This document shows positions 44,779-54,737 of a stretch of DNA of 64,000 nucleotides, in pieces. The DNA lies in NCBI RefSeq assembly GCF_023715245.1, contig NZ_JAMBNV010000001.1, positions 868,001 through 932,000 on the forward strand, given 5' to 3'. The stretch is from Sporosarcina luteola (lineage in GTDB: Bacteria > Bacillota > Bacilli > Bacillales_A > Planococcaceae). Each line of letters begins with the position of its first letter. Within the stretch, counting starts at the first letter, position 1. The notes beneath the pieces are model-generated. The model did no database searches. It had not been told where the DNA came from and saw only the letters and a list, made by a program, of their open reading frames with translations. The position numbers were made by a program, and so were the translations under genes.

Positions 44779-45180
44779 ATGGCAATTAACAATCCATATG
44801 CAACGTATCAGAACAACACAGTGAATACATCGACGCCTGGCGAATTGACGCTCATGCTCTACAACGGATGCTTGAAATTCATTCAACAGGCGAAAAAGGC
44901 AATGGAACAAGGCAGTATTGAAGAGAAAAATACAGCAACGCAAAAAGCACAGGCGATCGTGTCCGAGCTAATGGTCACATTGGACATGTCTGTTCCGGTT
45001 TCCGAAAATATGATGGTGCTTTATGACTTTGTCAACAACCGCCTCATTGAAGGGAATATTAAAAACGACATCGCGCTCTACGATGAAGCTGCCGGCATTA
45101 TTACGGAGTTTCGCGATACGTGGAAACAAGTGATTCAAATTAATCGCACGAAGCAGTACGCGAACACGGACGAAATATGA
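44779..45180 (+). CDS. fliS: Flagellin-specific chaperone FliS
   Basis: 133 residues from ATG 44779; the frame extends upstream to 44737, but MAINNPYATYQNNTVNTSTP is the normal FliS start, and AAGGAGA at 44761-44767 is 11 nt before it. PGELTLMLYNGCLKFI is the family signature. It binds the flagellin C-terminus in the cytoplasm before export. Its stop overlaps fliT (ATGA at 45177). Confidence 0.93.
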   Translation: MAINNPYATYQNNTVNTSTPGELTLMLYNGCLKFIQQAKKAMEQGSIEEKNTATQKAQAIVSELMVTLDMSVPVSENMMVLYDFVNNRLIEGNIKNDIALYDEAAGIITEFRDTWKQVIQINRTKQYANTDEI

Positions 45181-45530
45181 TCCGGCCTGCGATGATCCGG
45201 TGGCAGGAAACGGCGCAGCAACTTCTGTCCGCGACAAGCCGAACCGATGAAGAGCAACGTGATACTGTCATCGATGAAATCAACGGACTGCTTGATGAAA
45301 GAGACTCCTTGCAGACAGAAATTGCTGCTCCTTTTACACCAGAAGAAGAAGAGTTGGGCAAGGAGCTTGTCGCACTTGAAAAACTAGTGGCCTCAGCTCT
45401 GGCCTCTTATATGAAATTGATCCGTTCTGACATCACCTCCGCCCAATCCAAGAAAGAACATGTCAAAAGCTACGTCAATCCGTATGGTAAGGTGGCACGG
45501 GATGGAACGTTCTACGATACAAAGCAATAA
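45177..45530 (+). CDS. fliT: Flagellar protein FliT
   Basis: A 117-residue, highly charged helical protein whose ATG overlaps the fliS stop by 4 nt. Sequence conservation in this family is poor; the call rests mainly on position after fliD-fliS, size, and the central segment EEEELGKELVALEKLV. FliT acts as export chaperone for FliD in the cytoplasm. The final residues (NPYGKVARDGTFYDTKQ) resemble the C-terminal tail of Bacillus FliT. Confidence 0.8.
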   Translation: MIRPAMIRWQETAQQLLSATSRTDEEQRDTVIDEINGLLDERDSLQTEIAAPFTPEEEELGKELVALEKLVASALASYMKLIRSDITSAQSKKEHVKSYVNPYGKVARDGTFYDTKQ

Positions 45531-45532
45531 GC

Positions 45533-45560
45533 CAATCAGGTACCTCCTGGTTGGTGTTTT
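45533..45560 (+). terminator. Terminator after fliT
   Basis: CCAATCAGG pairs with CCTGGTTGG, followed by TGTTTT. Confidence 0.7.
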
Positions 45561-45631
45561 CCGCGTTAGTGTGAATGACTCCTCATTCACTAGGTAGATA
45601 CATATATTAACTCTAGTTCGGGGGTTTTTTG

Positions 45632-47098
45632 ATGAATATGAATCAATTGTTAAAACAAGATTGGCTACAAAAGAATCGTATTATGATCATAGGATTTGGG
45701 ATTGCGGGAGGTCTAGGGTTGATTGCGCAGCTCATTCAACAATCACCACCAGCCATCATCCTATCGGTCGCCATACCATTTACACTGGCGCTTCTCTTTT
45801 ACTTTTCGAGTTTGAAATGGGACAGGCTTGCCTCTTTCGTTCCTTATGTATTGCTCTTAATGAATTTCTCGGTAGCGCTCGGTGTCATTTATTTCTCAGA
45901 AGCAAATTTAGGGTCAATCGGAATTATCGTGCTCATTTTAGCTCTGTCCGCAATCCATGGCAAAATGCTGATCATGGGGTTCGGATTATTGCTTGGCTTC
46001 ATTGCACTCCTATTGAATCATTTGAATTTCGTTGAACCGGAACTTGCTTTAGCAAGTGGAAACAATCTGTTGCTGTTATTCTTCCTTGCTGGCATTGTGT
46101 TGTTTTTAGTTGTCCGGCAGAATGGCAAGGTGTTTGTAAAAGTTGAAGAGTTGATGGAGTTGACGCAAGCGAAAGTTCAAGAAGAAGAGCGATTGAAAAA
46201 TAATATGGAACAAGCAGTCGAGACGATTACGGAATATCTTGCACAGCTCCGTACCAGTTCTGAAACATCTGCAGCCTCCCAGCGTGAAATGCTTTTGGCA
46301 GTAAATGAAGTGAGCGCTGGCAGTCAGCATCAGGCTGATCACATTTCGGACATCGCCGAAGAGACGGAGCGGACGAATGATGTGGTCGGCAGCGTATCAA
46401 TCGGTCTTGAAAACATCGTCAGCCAGTCTGAAAAAGCTGGTGAGCAGGCGGAAACAGGTGCTGCGAACATGTCCGAATTGAAAACGAATATGGATTTATT
46501 TTCAGATTCTTTCAAGGATCTCAATGAAACCTTCCGAGGATTATCAGCTAAGATTACGGAGACGAATGAATTTGCGACGTCCATTCAAGAAATTACAAAT
46601 CAGACGAATTTATTGGCGCTGAATGCTTCGATCGAGGCAGCCCGTGCAGGGGAATTCGGCAAAGGATTTGCGGTTGTTGCCGAGGAAATCCGGAAGCTTG
46701 CGGGCATGACGGACCAAACACTCCATAAAATTAATCAGAACTTGCATGACGTGAACGAATACAACGAATTGGCAGTCACAAAAATGGAGGAGGGACTTGG
46801 ACAATTGACTGTCCAGTCGACGGTTGCGGAAGAGTCGATGCATTCTTTCAATTCCCTTTACAATGCAATGGATGCGTTGAAAGCCAATCTGACTACATTC
46901 ATAGATGAGTTTCAAACGATTTCGCAAAATAGCGAACGGATACAGCACCGAACGATGGATTTCGCTTCCATCGTTCAACAGAGCACTGCGGCGATTGAAG
47001 AATTGAATGCTACGTTGACTGAATCCGTTGATGAACAGCGCATGATGGCTTCGTACATTCAAAAGACGCATGAAGAAGCGATCCGTTTGAAGCAATAG
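45632..47098 (+). CDS. Methyl-accepting chemotaxis protein with N-terminal multi-span membrane region (copy 1)
   Basis: 488 residues from ATG 45632 (a TTG directly before it is also in frame), with CGGGGG upstream. Residues about 18-165 form six tightly spaced membrane helices with very short loops and no extracellular sensor, followed directly by a signalling coiled coil whose tip reads [20 protein letters not shown]. Sensing must be within or through the membrane, or it may report an internal or energy-related signal. It is a paralogue of the next gene. No HAMP domain is apparent. Confidence 0.88.
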   Translation: MNMNQLLKQDWLQKNRIMIIGFGIAGGLGLIAQLIQQSPPAIILSVAIPFTLALLFYFSSLKWDRLASFVPYVLLLMNFSVALGVIYFSEANLGSIGIIVLILALSAIHGKMLIMGFGLLLGFIALLLNHLNFVEPELALASGNNLLLLFFLAGIVLFLVVRQNGKVFVKVEELMELTQAKVQEEERLKNNMEQAVETITEYLAQLRTSSETSAASQREMLLAVNEVSAGSQHQADHISDIAEETERTNDVVGSVSIGLENIVSQSEKAGEQAETGAANMSELKTNMDLFSDSFKDLNETFRGLSAKITETNEFATSIQEITNQTNLLALNASIEAARAGEFGKGFAVVAEEIRKLAGMTDQTLHKINQNLHDVNEYNELAVTKMEEGLGQLTVQSTVAEESMHSFNSLYNAMDALKANLTTFIDEFQTISQNSERIQHRTMDFASIVQQSTAAIEELNATLTESVDEQRMMASYIQKTHEEAIRLKQ

Positions 47099-47102
47099 AA
47101 AT

Positions 47103-47136
47103 AAGGTGCCCGGAGTTCTTCCGGGCTATTATTTTA
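47103..47136 (+). terminator. Terminator between the two membrane chemoreceptors
   Basis: GCCCGG pairs with CCGGGC around AGTTCTT, followed by TATTATTTTAT. Confidence 0.7.
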
Positions 47137-47147
47137 TATGGAACTAT

Positions 47148-47176
47148 TTGACTATTCGTGATACATTGAATACATA
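47148..47176 (+). promoter_or_regulatory. Sigma-A-type promoter for the second membrane chemoreceptor
   Basis: TTGACT at 47148-47153, 17-bp spacer, TACATA at 47171-47176, 38 bp before the start. No sigma-D pattern is seen here, unlike the chemoreceptor at 22021-24018. Confidence 0.55.
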
Positions 47177-47213
47177 GGCAGGAGATTAACAGCACGGGCA
47201 AGGGGGAATGGAA

Positions 47214-48695
47214 ATGGGAGCAGAACATGTGGATAAATTAATGCAGGAGCAATTTGCGAAGAAGAACTTCATATTATTCATTACACTCGGTGCGTCTAGC
47301 CTGATCGGTGCCATCTATTATTTTTTGACCGGACAGGATGCGTTGAAGACGATCAGTATGACGATCCCTATGACGACGTCGATCATCCTTTATCTCTTAT
47401 CAAGGAAATTCACGTTTTTTGAAAAGCTGTTTCCGTGGGTCATCATCGGAATATCAGCAGCTGCCGCCCTTTTTAATGGAATAATTGGGGATCCGTCCAT
47501 TGCGACTGCAGGCATTGCATTCTTCATTGCAGGAATCGCTAGTGTACACGTTTCGATGCGGATTATGTCTTTCGGTTTCGTCATGTCCATGCTCGTACTG
47601 GCCGTGTTTTTGACGAAGTACCCCTATCAGGAACAGATTGCGTCAAGTAAAGGGAGTATGGTCCTACCGCTCATCCTCATGGCTGTCGGGTTGCTGATCC
47701 AAATTAGACAGACGAAGAAGCTGGAGGCGCGTGTGAATCAATTCACGGCGGAGCAGTCGGAGCTGGCACTGGAAGAGGAACGGAAGCACCGCAGCTTGAA
47801 TGAAAACGTTGAGCAAGTTGCTGAAGATCTCATGACAATCGGCACGACAGCAGAGCAGCATCTCGCTTCCCAGCAGGAATTACTCGGCATTATGAACACT
47901 CTTGCTGCGGGTGTGGAACAGGAAGCCGAGCAGATCGGCAGAATTGCACAAAATGCAGAACGGACCCAAACCGATGTGCTGGAAATGCAAGACGAGACGC
48001 ATTCGATGGTTGCAGAAGCCTCGGAGTTGCGTAGAGAGTCCAATGAAATTGTAGACATGATGCGCAATGTGCGGACCGGCATGGAAGAGGTCGAGCAGCT
48101 GTTGAATGAATTGAATGGTTCATTCGGGACACTCACTCAAAACATCGAACAAACCAATGCACTTGCCAAATCTATTGAAACAATCACCGGGCAGACGAAT
48201 CTATTAGCATTGAATGCATCAATCGAGGCAGCGCGCGCCGGAGATCACGGAAAAGGGTTTGCAGTCGTTGCAGAAGAAATAAGGAAGCTAGCCAATATGA
48301 CTGCTGAGACGTTGACGAAAATCAATGGCAACTTGAATGATGTCAATACGATGAACGGCCAATCGCAGGAAAATTTGGCGGCAAGCACCGGAAAATTGAA
48401 GTCGCAAGGCGCGATGACCGTTCAGGCAGAGAAGAAAATCGAATTGATGCACCAGACGTTGGATGGACTCCATCGAAGGTTTGAACTGTTTAATTCTAAA
48501 ATGAAAGTCATTGCGGATGAGACTTCAGGTATAGGTGAAATGACGGTCGCATTCGCGGATCTCTTGGCGCAATCTAGCGCCTCTGTTGAAGAGGTGAATG
48601 CAACCGTACACGCGACTGTCGCAGATAACGAACGAATCGTCAGAACGCTGGACGGAACAATGAGACGGACGAAAGACTTGGTTGAAGTTCGATAA
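47214..48695 (+). CDS. Methyl-accepting chemotaxis protein with N-terminal multi-span membrane region (copy 2)
   Basis: 493 residues from ATG 47214, preferred over ATG 47208 because AGGGGG at 47201-47206 is then 7 nt away. Same plan as the previous gene: six membrane helices in residues about 20-165, then the coiled-coil signalling domain with [20 protein letters not shown] at the tip. The two proteins are clear paralogues. They lack a ligand-binding domain, so they may be PAS-free energy or membrane-state sensors. Confidence 0.88.
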   Translation: MGAEHVDKLMQEQFAKKNFILFITLGASSLIGAIYYFLTGQDALKTISMTIPMTTSIILYLLSRKFTFFEKLFPWVIIGISAAAALFNGIIGDPSIATAGIAFFIAGIASVHVSMRIMSFGFVMSMLVLAVFLTKYPYQEQIASSKGSMVLPLILMAVGLLIQIRQTKKLEARVNQFTAEQSELALEEERKHRSLNENVEQVAEDLMTIGTTAEQHLASQQELLGIMNTLAAGVEQEAEQIGRIAQNAERTQTDVLEMQDETHSMVAEASELRRESNEIVDMMRNVRTGMEEVEQLLNELNGSFGTLTQNIEQTNALAKSIETITGQTNLLALNASIEAARAGDHGKGFAVVAEEIRKLANMTAETLTKINGNLNDVNTMNGQSQENLAASTGKLKSQGAMTVQAEKKIELMHQTLDGLHRRFELFNSKMKVIADETSGIGEMTVAFADLLAQSSASVEEVNATVHATVADNERIVRTLDGTMRRTKDLVEVR

Positions 48696-48708
48696 TTGTT
48701 CCCAGATT

Positions 48709-48717
48709 TGGTATACT
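48709..48717 (+). promoter_or_regulatory. Extended -10 promoter candidate for hpf
   Basis: TGGTATACT fits the extended -10 pattern. An identical nonamer occurs upstream of cccB at 54027-54035. The 170-bp leader between it and hpf contains no gene; sigma-B or sigma-H sites, expected from B. subtilis, were not recognisable. Confidence 0.45.
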
Positions 48718-48889
48718 GAATATAGGGAATAGACAAGTAACCAGTTGAACTGGCAGAAAAACCGAGAAACTCCAACGTGATGAATCCGTCACATTTCGAC
48801 AAGATTTTAATTTTCCTTCGAATAAAAGAAGGAGATTAGAATATAGATGTAGAAGTATACAGTAACGGTTAATTAAAGGAGGAGTTCAT

Positions 48890-49453
48890 ATGCTAGACTT
48901 TAACATCCGAGGGGAAAACCTTGAGGTAACTCCGGCAATTCGTGAGTACGTCGAGAAGAAAGTACTGAAACTCGAAAGATACTTCACTGAGGGCGCAAAT
49001 GCAACAGCCCATGTAAACCTGAAAGTGTATAACGACAAACAGACAAAAGTGGAAATTACAATTCCGATGAAGAATTTGACTCTTCGGGCGGAAGAACGCC
49101 ATGACGATATGTACGCGGCAATCGATTTGATCGTCGATAAGCTCGAGCGTCAAATTAGGAAATATAAAACAAGAGTGAACCGCAAATTCCGCGAACGCGA
49201 AGGCGTCGCAGCCTTCCTCCAATCCGTTGAGAAGGAAAGAAGCAACAATGAAGAGCAGTCAAACGACGAATCTGATTTCGAAGTCGTTCGAACAAAGCAA
49301 TTCGATTTGAAACCGATGGACCAAGAAGAAGCCATCCTTCAAATGAACATGCTTGGCCACAGCTTCTTCATTTTCACAGACGCCGATTCCGACGGTACAC
49401 ACATCGTGTATAAGCGTAAAGACGGAAGATACGGTTTGATTGAAACCAACTAA
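48890..49453 (+). CDS. hpf: Long-form ribosome hibernation promoting factor
   Basis: A 187-residue long HPF. Residues 1-100 (LDFNIRGENLEVTPAIREYV) are the S30AE domain that binds the 30S decoding channel. Residues about 130-187 (FDLKPMDQEEAILQMNMLGH, then FFIFTDADSDGTHIVYKRKD) are the dimerisation domain that joins two 70S ribosomes into 100S particles. Position between flagellar genes and secA is as in Bacillus (yvyD). AAAGGAGGAG precedes the ATG. Confidence 0.95.
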   Translation: MLDFNIRGENLEVTPAIREYVEKKVLKLERYFTEGANATAHVNLKVYNDKQTKVEITIPMKNLTLRAEERHDDMYAAIDLIVDKLERQIRKYKTRVNRKFREREGVAAFLQSVEKERSNNEEQSNDESDFEVVRTKQFDLKPMDQEEAILQMNMLGHSFFIFTDADSDGTHIVYKRKDGRYGLIETN

Positions 49454-49466
49454 ATGTATATGCACC

Positions 49467-49493
49467 GCCCCCGGAGAAATCCGGGGGTTTTTT
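49467..49493 (+). terminator. Terminator after hpf
   Basis: CCCCCGGA and TCCGGGGG form the stem, followed by TTTTTT. Confidence 0.92.
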
Positions 49494-49520
49494 ATCGATT
49501 ATAGATTATCTGTAAGCTAT

Positions 49521-49647
49521 GTTGAGTGAAGCGAAAGGCGGCGACTCCTGCCGGAATAGCATGAGCCGAAGACCCTGGACTGAGCGAAGCGAGGGAAGCG
49601 GCTGAGGCCATGCCGGCGGAAAGCGTCCGCCTGTAGCGGAAATCAAC
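49521..49647. repeat. GC-rich Bacillales-type extragenic repeat, copy 2
   Basis: Starts GTTGAGTGAAGCG and ends GCGGAAATCAAC, with internal GGCGGCGACTCC, a GAGCCGAAGACCC segment and GCGGAAAGCGTCCGCC. This family of long imperfect palindromes is common between genes in Bacillales genomes. It lies between the hpf terminator and the secA promoter. Confidence 0.85.
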
Positions 49648-49688
49648 TGTACTTAATAAAAAAATACGTTCTAAATTACCCAGACTAT

Positions 49689-49717
49689 TTGCACGGCGCT
49701 TTTCAGAGTGTTAAAAT
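49689..49717 (+). promoter_or_regulatory. Sigma-A promoter for secA
   Basis: TTGCAC at 49689-49694, 17-bp spacer, TAAAAT at 49712-49717, 31 bp before the secA start. Confidence 0.7.
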
Positions 49718-49748
49718 GAAGGGTGAACTTAATGAGGATGTGACCTAA

Positions 49749-52253
49749 ATGCTTGGCGTATTGAATAAAATGTTTGATCCGAATAAAAGAGATTTGAAAC
49801 GTCTAGAAAAGATTGCAGATAGAGTAGAAGAACATGCAACTGAAATGGAACAGCTTTCCGATGAGCAACTGAAAGCGAAAACGGCTGAATTTCAGGAGCG
49901 GGTTGCGAACGGCGAGTCGATTGAAGACATTCAGCCGGAAGCGTTCGCGGTCGTCCGTGAAGCTTCAAGACGCGTGCTTGGCATGTATCCGTTCCGTGTG
50001 CAAATCATGGGTGCGGCTGCCTTGAACGAAGGGAATATCGCGGAGATGAAGACCGGTGAAGGGAAGACGTTGACGTCAACGCTCTCGGTTTATTTGAATG
50101 CGCTTGACGGCAAAGGCGTCCATGTCGTAACGGTGAACGAATACCTCGCAAGCCGTGACGCGACTGAGATGGGCGAGCTATTCGAGTTCCTTGGAATGAC
50201 GGTCGGTTTGAACTTGAACAGCCTGTCGAAAGAGGAAAAGCGAGAGGCGTATGCCGCGGACATCACGTATACGACGAACAATGAGCTCGGGTTTGACTAT
50301 TTGCGCGACAATATGGTGTTGTACGACGAGCATAAAGTGCAGCGTCCTCTTCATTATGCGGTCATTGACGAGGTCGACTCGATTTTGATCGATGAAGCGC
50401 GTACGCCATTGATCATTTCAGGGCAAGCGGCGAAATCTGCGGAGCTTTACCGTTTGGCGAACCGTTTCGTCATTACGTTGAAGAAGGAAGAGGATTATTC
50501 GTACGACGAATCAACAAAAGGTGTCGTTTTGACAGAAGCGGGTATTGAAAAAGCTGAGAAGGCGTTCAGCATCGAGAACTTATTCGATTTGAAGCATGTC
50601 ACGTTGAACCATGCCATCAACCAATCGTTGAAGGCGCATGCGAGCATGCATATCGACATCGACTATGTGGTACAAGAAGGCGAAGTCGTCATCGTCGATT
50701 CATTCACGGGCCGTTTGATGAGTGGCCGCCGTTACAGCGATGGCTTGCATCAGGCGATCGAGGCGAAGGAAGGCTTGGAAGTCCAGAACGAAACGATGAC
50801 GCTTGCAACGATCACGTTCCAGAACTTCTTCCGGATGTATGACAAGCTGTCCGGGATGACAGGTACTGCGAAGACGGAAGAGGAAGAGTTCCGTAATATA
50901 TACAACATGAATGTCATCGCCATCCCGACGAATCGCCCGATTGCACGGGACGACCGTCCGGATCTGATCTACGCATCGTTGGATGGAAAATATAAAGCGG
51001 TTGCCGAAGACATTAAAGAACGCCATCTGAAAGGGCAGCCAGTGCTAGTCGGTACGGTGGCGATTGAAACGTCTGAAATCATCTCGAATTACTTGAAGAA
51101 ATATGGTATACCGCATAATGTATTGAATGCGAAAAACCATGGCCGTGAAGCCGAAATCATTTTGGAAGCCGGGCAAAAAGGCGCGGTGACGATAGCGACA
51201 AACATGGCGGGACGTGGTACGGACATCAAGCTTGGAGAAGGCGTACAAGATGTCGGCGGACTTGCGGTCATCGGTACGGAGAGGCATGAGTCACGCCGTA
51301 TCGACAACCAGCTGCGCGGACGTTCAGGCCGTCAAGGGGATCCAGGTGTGACACAATTCTACCTGTCACTTGAGGACGAGCTGATGCGCCGGTTCGGTTC
51401 CGAGCAGATGAAAGGCATGATGACGAAGCTCGGCATGGACGATACGACGCCGATCCAATCGAAAATGGTGTCTCGTTCCGTTGAATCTGCGCAGAAACGG
51501 GTCGAGGGGAATAACTTTGATTCCCGGAAACGTTTGCTGCAATACGATGATGTGCTCCGTCAACAGCGTGAAATCATCTACAAGGAACGTAATGAAGTAC
51601 TTGCGTCCGAAAATATCCGTGAAGTTCTCGAAGGAATGCTGGAGAGTGTCATCGACCGGGTCATTGCGATGCATGCACCTGAAGATAAAGATTCCGAGTG
51701 GAAATTGAAAGGTTTGGAAGATTTCCTTGGTGCAAACCTACTTCCTGAAGGCCGGTTGACTGTCGCGGATATGGAAGGAAAAACCGAAGAAGAATTGAAA
51801 TCAATGATTCACGATGCGGTCATTGAACGATATAATGAGAAGGAAGCCGAAATGTCCGAAGACCGCATGCGCGAGTTTGAAAAGGTCGTCCTTCTGCGGG
51901 CGATCGATTCGAAATGGACGGATCATATTGACGCGATGGACCAATTGCGCCACGGTATTCATTTACGTGCATATGGCCAGACAGATCCGCTTCGTGCGTA
52001 TCAATCGGAAGGCTTTGCGATGTTCGAGGAAATGGTGACGGCAATCGAAAATGATGCCGCGAAATATGTCATGAAGGCTGAAATCCGCAACAACCTCGAG
52101 CGTGAGGAAGTAGCGAAAGGGCAGGCCGTCAACCCGAAAGAGGACGGCGAGAAAGTGACGAAGAAGCCGGTGCGCCGCTCGGTCAATATCGGCCGCAACG
52201 ATCCGTGCCCATGCGGAAGCGGCAAAAAATATAAAAACTGCCACGGCAAATAA
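49749..52253 (+). CDS. secA: Preprotein translocase ATPase SecA
   Basis: An 834-residue SecA of full length. [12 protein letters not shown] is Walker [15 protein letters not shown] the DEVD Walker B region, and [13 protein letters not shown] and [10 protein letters not shown] are motifs V and VI. The last residues ([13 protein letters not shown]) form the zinc-binding SEC-C tail that contacts SecB-like chaperones or ribosomes. It drives protein export through SecYEG. GAGGATGTGA precedes the ATG. It is followed by prfB as in Bacillus, but with a repeat element between. Confidence 0.98.
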   Translation: MLGVLNKMFDPNKRDLKRLEKIADRVEEHATEMEQLSDEQLKAKTAEFQERVANGESIEDIQPEAFAVVREASRRVLGMYPFRVQIMGAAALNEGNIAEMKTGEGKTLTSTLSVYLNALDGKGVHVVTVNEYLASRDATEMGELFEFLGMTVGLNLNSLSKEEKREAYAADITYTTNNELGFDYLRDNMVLYDEHKVQRPLHYAVIDEVDSILIDEARTPLIISGQAAKSAELYRLANRFVITLKKEEDYSYDESTKGVVLTEAGIEKAEKAFSIENLFDLKHVTLNHAINQSLKAHASMHIDIDYVVQEGEVVIVDSFTGRLMSGRRYSDGLHQAIEAKEGLEVQNETMTLATITFQNFFRMYDKLSGMTGTAKTEEEEFRNIYNMNVIAIPTNRPIARDDRPDLIYASLDGKYKAVAEDIKERHLKGQPVLVGTVAIETSEIISNYLKKYGIPHNVLNAKNHGREAEIILEAGQKGAVTIATNMAGRGTDIKLGEGVQDVGGLAVIGTERHESRRIDNQLRGRSGRQGDPGVTQFYLSLEDELMRRFGSEQMKGMMTKLGMDDTTPIQSKMVSRSVESAQKRVEGNNFDSRKRLLQYDDVLRQQREIIYKERNEVLASENIREVLEGMLESVIDRVIAMHAPEDKDSEWKLKGLEDFLGANLLPEGRLTVADMEGKTEEELKSMIHDAVIERYNEKEAEMSEDRMREFEKVVLLRAIDSKWTDHIDAMDQLRHGIHLRAYGQTDPLRAYQSEGFAMFEEMVTAIENDAAKYVMKAEIRNNLEREEVAKGQAVNPKEDGEKVTKKPVRRSVNIGRNDPCPCGSGKKYKNCHGK

Positions 52254-52283
52254 TAATTATCTGGCAGGCAAAGCAGCAACTTG

Positions 52284-52335
52284 ACTTCCCATCATTAAAC
52301 GCGGGTGGATCCCGCATTTAATGATGGAAGTTTCA
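52284..52335 (+). terminator. Large terminator hairpin after secA
   Basis: CTTCC-ATCATTAAA pairs with TTTAATGATGGAAG, with inner GCGGG/CCCGC. The T-run is weak (TTTCATTTTAT). Confidence 0.7.
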
Positions 52336-52382
52336 TTTTATCTACATTACAATGGCCATTGTAATGTATTATCGCACGCTTA

Positions 52383-52504
52383 GGATAGGAGCGGAAGGCG
52401 GCGACTCCGGCGGGAAAAGCGTGTCCGGGTGAGACCCCGCAGTCGCTTGCGACGAGGAGGCTCACGGACCGCCCGCGGAAAGCGTCCGCCTGGAGCGAAT
52501 ATCC
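52383..52504. repeat. GC-rich Bacillales-type extragenic repeat, copy 3
   Basis: Contains GCGGAAGGCGGCGACTCC at the left and GCGGAAAGCGTCCGCC at the right, with GGATA/TATCC at the outer ends and a GGGTGAGACCCCGC core. It belongs to the family of 49521-49647. It sits between secA and prfB and may interrupt read-through between them. Confidence 0.85.
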
Positions 52505-52549
52505 GTTAGGTTACCTAAACCCATTTTTTTATTTTCAGGAGGAACTACT

Positions 52550-53654
52550 ATGATGGAATTATCCGATGTACGCAACGAGCTTGACAAAACAGCTAAGAAA
52601 TTAGCGGACTTCAGGGGGTCTCTTTGACTTAGAAAACAAAGAGGCACGTATGCAGGAACTGGACGAAGTGATGCTGGAGCCAGGCTTCTGGGATAACCAG
52701 GAAAACGCACAAAAAGTCATCTCGGAATCGAATGCATTGAAGGATACAGTCGGTGAATTCAACGAACTCAACGACACGCAGGAAAATCTCGAAATGACAT
52801 TGGAATTGCTTCGCGAAGAAGCCGATGAAGAATTGCAGGAAGAGCTCTTTGCCGAATTAAAAGAGTTCAAGAAAAAAATGGATGACTTTGATTTACAAAT
52901 GCTGTTGAGTGATGAATACGATAAAAGCAATGCTATCCTGGAAATCCACTCAGGTGCAGGCGGAACGGAATCCCAGGACTGGGCTTCCATGCTGCTTCGT
53001 ATGTACACTCGTTGGGCTGAACACCAAGGCTTCAAAGTCGAGACGCTTGATTACCAGGCGGGCGATGAGGCTGGCGTCAAATCGGTAACACTATCGATTA
53101 AAGGCCATAATGCATATGGTTATTTGAAGGCGGAAAAAGGTGTACATCGACTTGTCCGTATTTCTCCTTTTGATTCATCAGGAAGACGACATACATCATT
53201 TTCTTCTATTGAAGTCATGCCAGAATTTGACGGGGACGTCGATATTGATTTGAAAATGGAAGACGTTAAAGTAGACACATACCGTTCAAGTGGAGCAGGC
53301 GGGCAGCACGTCAACACGACTGATTCAGCAGTCCGGATGACGCATATTCCGACAGGCGCAATCGTCACGTGCCAAACAGAACGGTCGCAAATCAAAAACC
53401 GTGAACGCGCTCTCAATTTATTGAAAGCGAAAATCCTTCAAATTAAACTCGAGGAAGAAGAAGCAAGACTCCTTGAAATCCGAGGCGAGCAAAAAGAAAT
53501 CGGTTGGGGAAGCCAAATCCGCTCATACGTATTCCACCCATATTCCATGGTGAAAGACCATCGTACGAACGAGGAATCAGGAAACGTGGGCGCCGTCATG
53601 GACGGGGAAATCGATATGTTCATCAACGCCTATTTACGTTCTAGAATTTCATAA
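52550..53654 (+). CDS. prfB: Peptide chain release factor 2, expressed by programmed +1 frameshift
   Basis: The first 25 codons run from ATG 52550 (or ATG 52553) to CTT at 52622-52624, followed by an in-frame TGA at 52625-52627. An AGGGGG stretch at 52613-52618 acts as internal Shine-Dalgarno and CTTTGAC is the slip site; skipping T 52625 gives the main frame 52626-53654. The joined protein has about 366-367 residues, the normal RF2 length. [10 protein letters not shown] is the SPF stop-codon recognition element (for UGA/UAA) and GAGGQHVN carries the GGQ motif. RF2 limits its own synthesis by reading the UGA. AGGAGG at 52537-52542 precedes the start. Confidence 0.97.
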
Positions 53655-53663
53655 TGAATTTGG

Positions 53664-53691
53664 AAAAAGCGCACTCCGGTGCGCTTTTTTC
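53664..53691 (+). terminator. Terminator after prfB
   Basis: AAAAAGCGCAC and GTGCGCTTTTTT form a strong stem with a T-run. Confidence 0.92.
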
Positions 53692-53727
53692 CGTTTATCC
53701 AGCCGGATACAAATGTCGTGTCCGGGT

Positions 53728-53852
53728 TATCGTTCATTTCCCAAAGTTTATCAATCATTTCCTAGCGGATATCGATCATTTACACCGACTTATCGATCAT
53801 TTCCCGCAAGATATCGATCATTTCCCAACTTATATTGTCATTTTGGGACTAA
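53728..53852. repeat. Intergenic repeat array B, five clear units plus one degenerate, period 21 bp
   Basis: The core TATCGATCATTTCC starts at 53728, 53749, 53770, 53791 and 53812 at exact 21-bp intervals, with a sixth degenerate copy (TATTGTCATTTTGGG) from 53833. The remaining 7-9 bp of each unit differ. It lies just after the prfB terminator. Reading frames cross it because 21 is a multiple of three, but none has a ribosome site. Confidence 0.9.
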
Positions 53853-54026
53853 TGACTTACCGGAAGCACGCCAGTATGTGCAGCAAAAAGGTTTGAATTT
53901 CCGATATACGTCTATAGTAAAAGATAAAGGCAAATGGAATTGATCCGCTTGGTGAAAAACTTTCCAATTTGTCATCAATTTGATAAAAATGGGCACCTTC
54001 CCTTGCGGAGTATAATCCTCGTCCTT

Positions 54027-54035
54027 TGGTATACT
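54027..54035 (+). promoter_or_regulatory. Extended -10 promoter for cccB
   Basis: TGGTATACT, identical to the nonamer upstream of hpf, lies 40 bp before cccB. Confidence 0.5.
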
Positions 54036-54074
54036 AAGGGATGTAGCAGAGAACTAATGATAGGAGGAAACTAC

Positions 54075-54407
54075 ATGAAGAACAAGCTTGTAGCAATGAT
54101 GTTTGGCGCGGCGCTTGTACTTGGCGCTTGTGGCGGCGGCGGAGACAATGCAAAAGACAACGGCAATGGAAACGGTGAGACAGCCGCGGTAGATGAGGAC
54201 AAGGTTTTCCAAGCCAACTGTGCGACTTGTCATGGAGGCAATCTTGAAGGACGCGGTAATGCTCCGGCATTGACGAACGTCGGATCAGAGCTTTCCGAAG
54301 AGGAAATTCACGACATTATTCAAAACGGTCAGAACGGCATGCCAGGTGGTTTGATCCAGGGAGAAGAATTGGATGCAGTTACTAAATGGCTTGCAGAAAA
54401 GAAATAA
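54075..54407 (+). CDS. cccB: Lipoprotein cytochrome c-551 (CccB-like)
   Basis: 110 residues from ATG 54075, with AGGAGGAAAC upstream; the longer frame from 53934 has no site and would hide the signal peptide. VLGACGGGG is a lipobox, so Cys about 19 is lipidated and the protein is held on the outer membrane face. A Gly/Asn linker follows, then CATCHGG (heme c attachment, CxxCH) and NGMPGG with the axial Met. It is a small electron carrier for a terminal oxidase. Location between prfB and ftsE is as in Bacillus. Confidence 0.93.
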   Translation: MKNKLVAMMFGAALVLGACGGGGDNAKDNGNGNGETAAVDEDKVFQANCATCHGGNLEGRGNAPALTNVGSELSEEEIHDIIQNGQNGMPGGLIQGEELDAVTKWLAEKK

Positions 54408-54416
54408 GTAATGTAA

Positions 54417-54457
54417 AAAACGCAAAGGCTCCTATTTTGGGCCTTGCGTTTTTTTGT
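54417..54457 (+). terminator. Terminator after cccB
   Basis: AACGCAAAGGC pairs with GCCTTGCGTT, followed by TTTTT. Confidence 0.9.
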
Positions 54458-54737
54458 TGATTAAAATGGAAAACACAGCCTTGACTATTGCATGGATATT
54501 ACAATGGAACGCATTTCATACACCGATCCCAATGTTTATATCAAATGAAATGCAAGCAGTTTCATAGTGAAAAAGGGAACGTGGCGCATAGTATGTCGAT
54601 TTGCGGCCATCCCAAAATAACTATTGAATCGTTCAGGACAAATGAAACATATCTGTAATACTTAGCAAGCCTATACATGTTATAATAAATATGTCGGCAA
54701 AAAATGACGAAGACAATACGATTCAGGTGGTTTTTAC
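54458..54737 (+). promoter_or_regulatory. ftsEX upstream region with extended -10
   Basis: This 280-bp gap holds no open frame with a ribosome site. TGTTATAAT at 54678-54686 is a strong extended -10, about 50 bp before ftsE; no convincing -35. Nothing else recognisable. Confidence 0.5.

Noticed and set aside
52625-52627. Nonsense mutation in prfB
   Set aside because: The TGA is the programmed stop of the RF2 frameshift site, with the internal Shine-Dalgarno and CTTTGAC in place.
53654-53943. Small protein genes across array B (two frames)
   Set aside because: Both arise because 21 is divisible by three; the translations are repetitive, lack ribosome sites, and one starts inside the prfB stop region.
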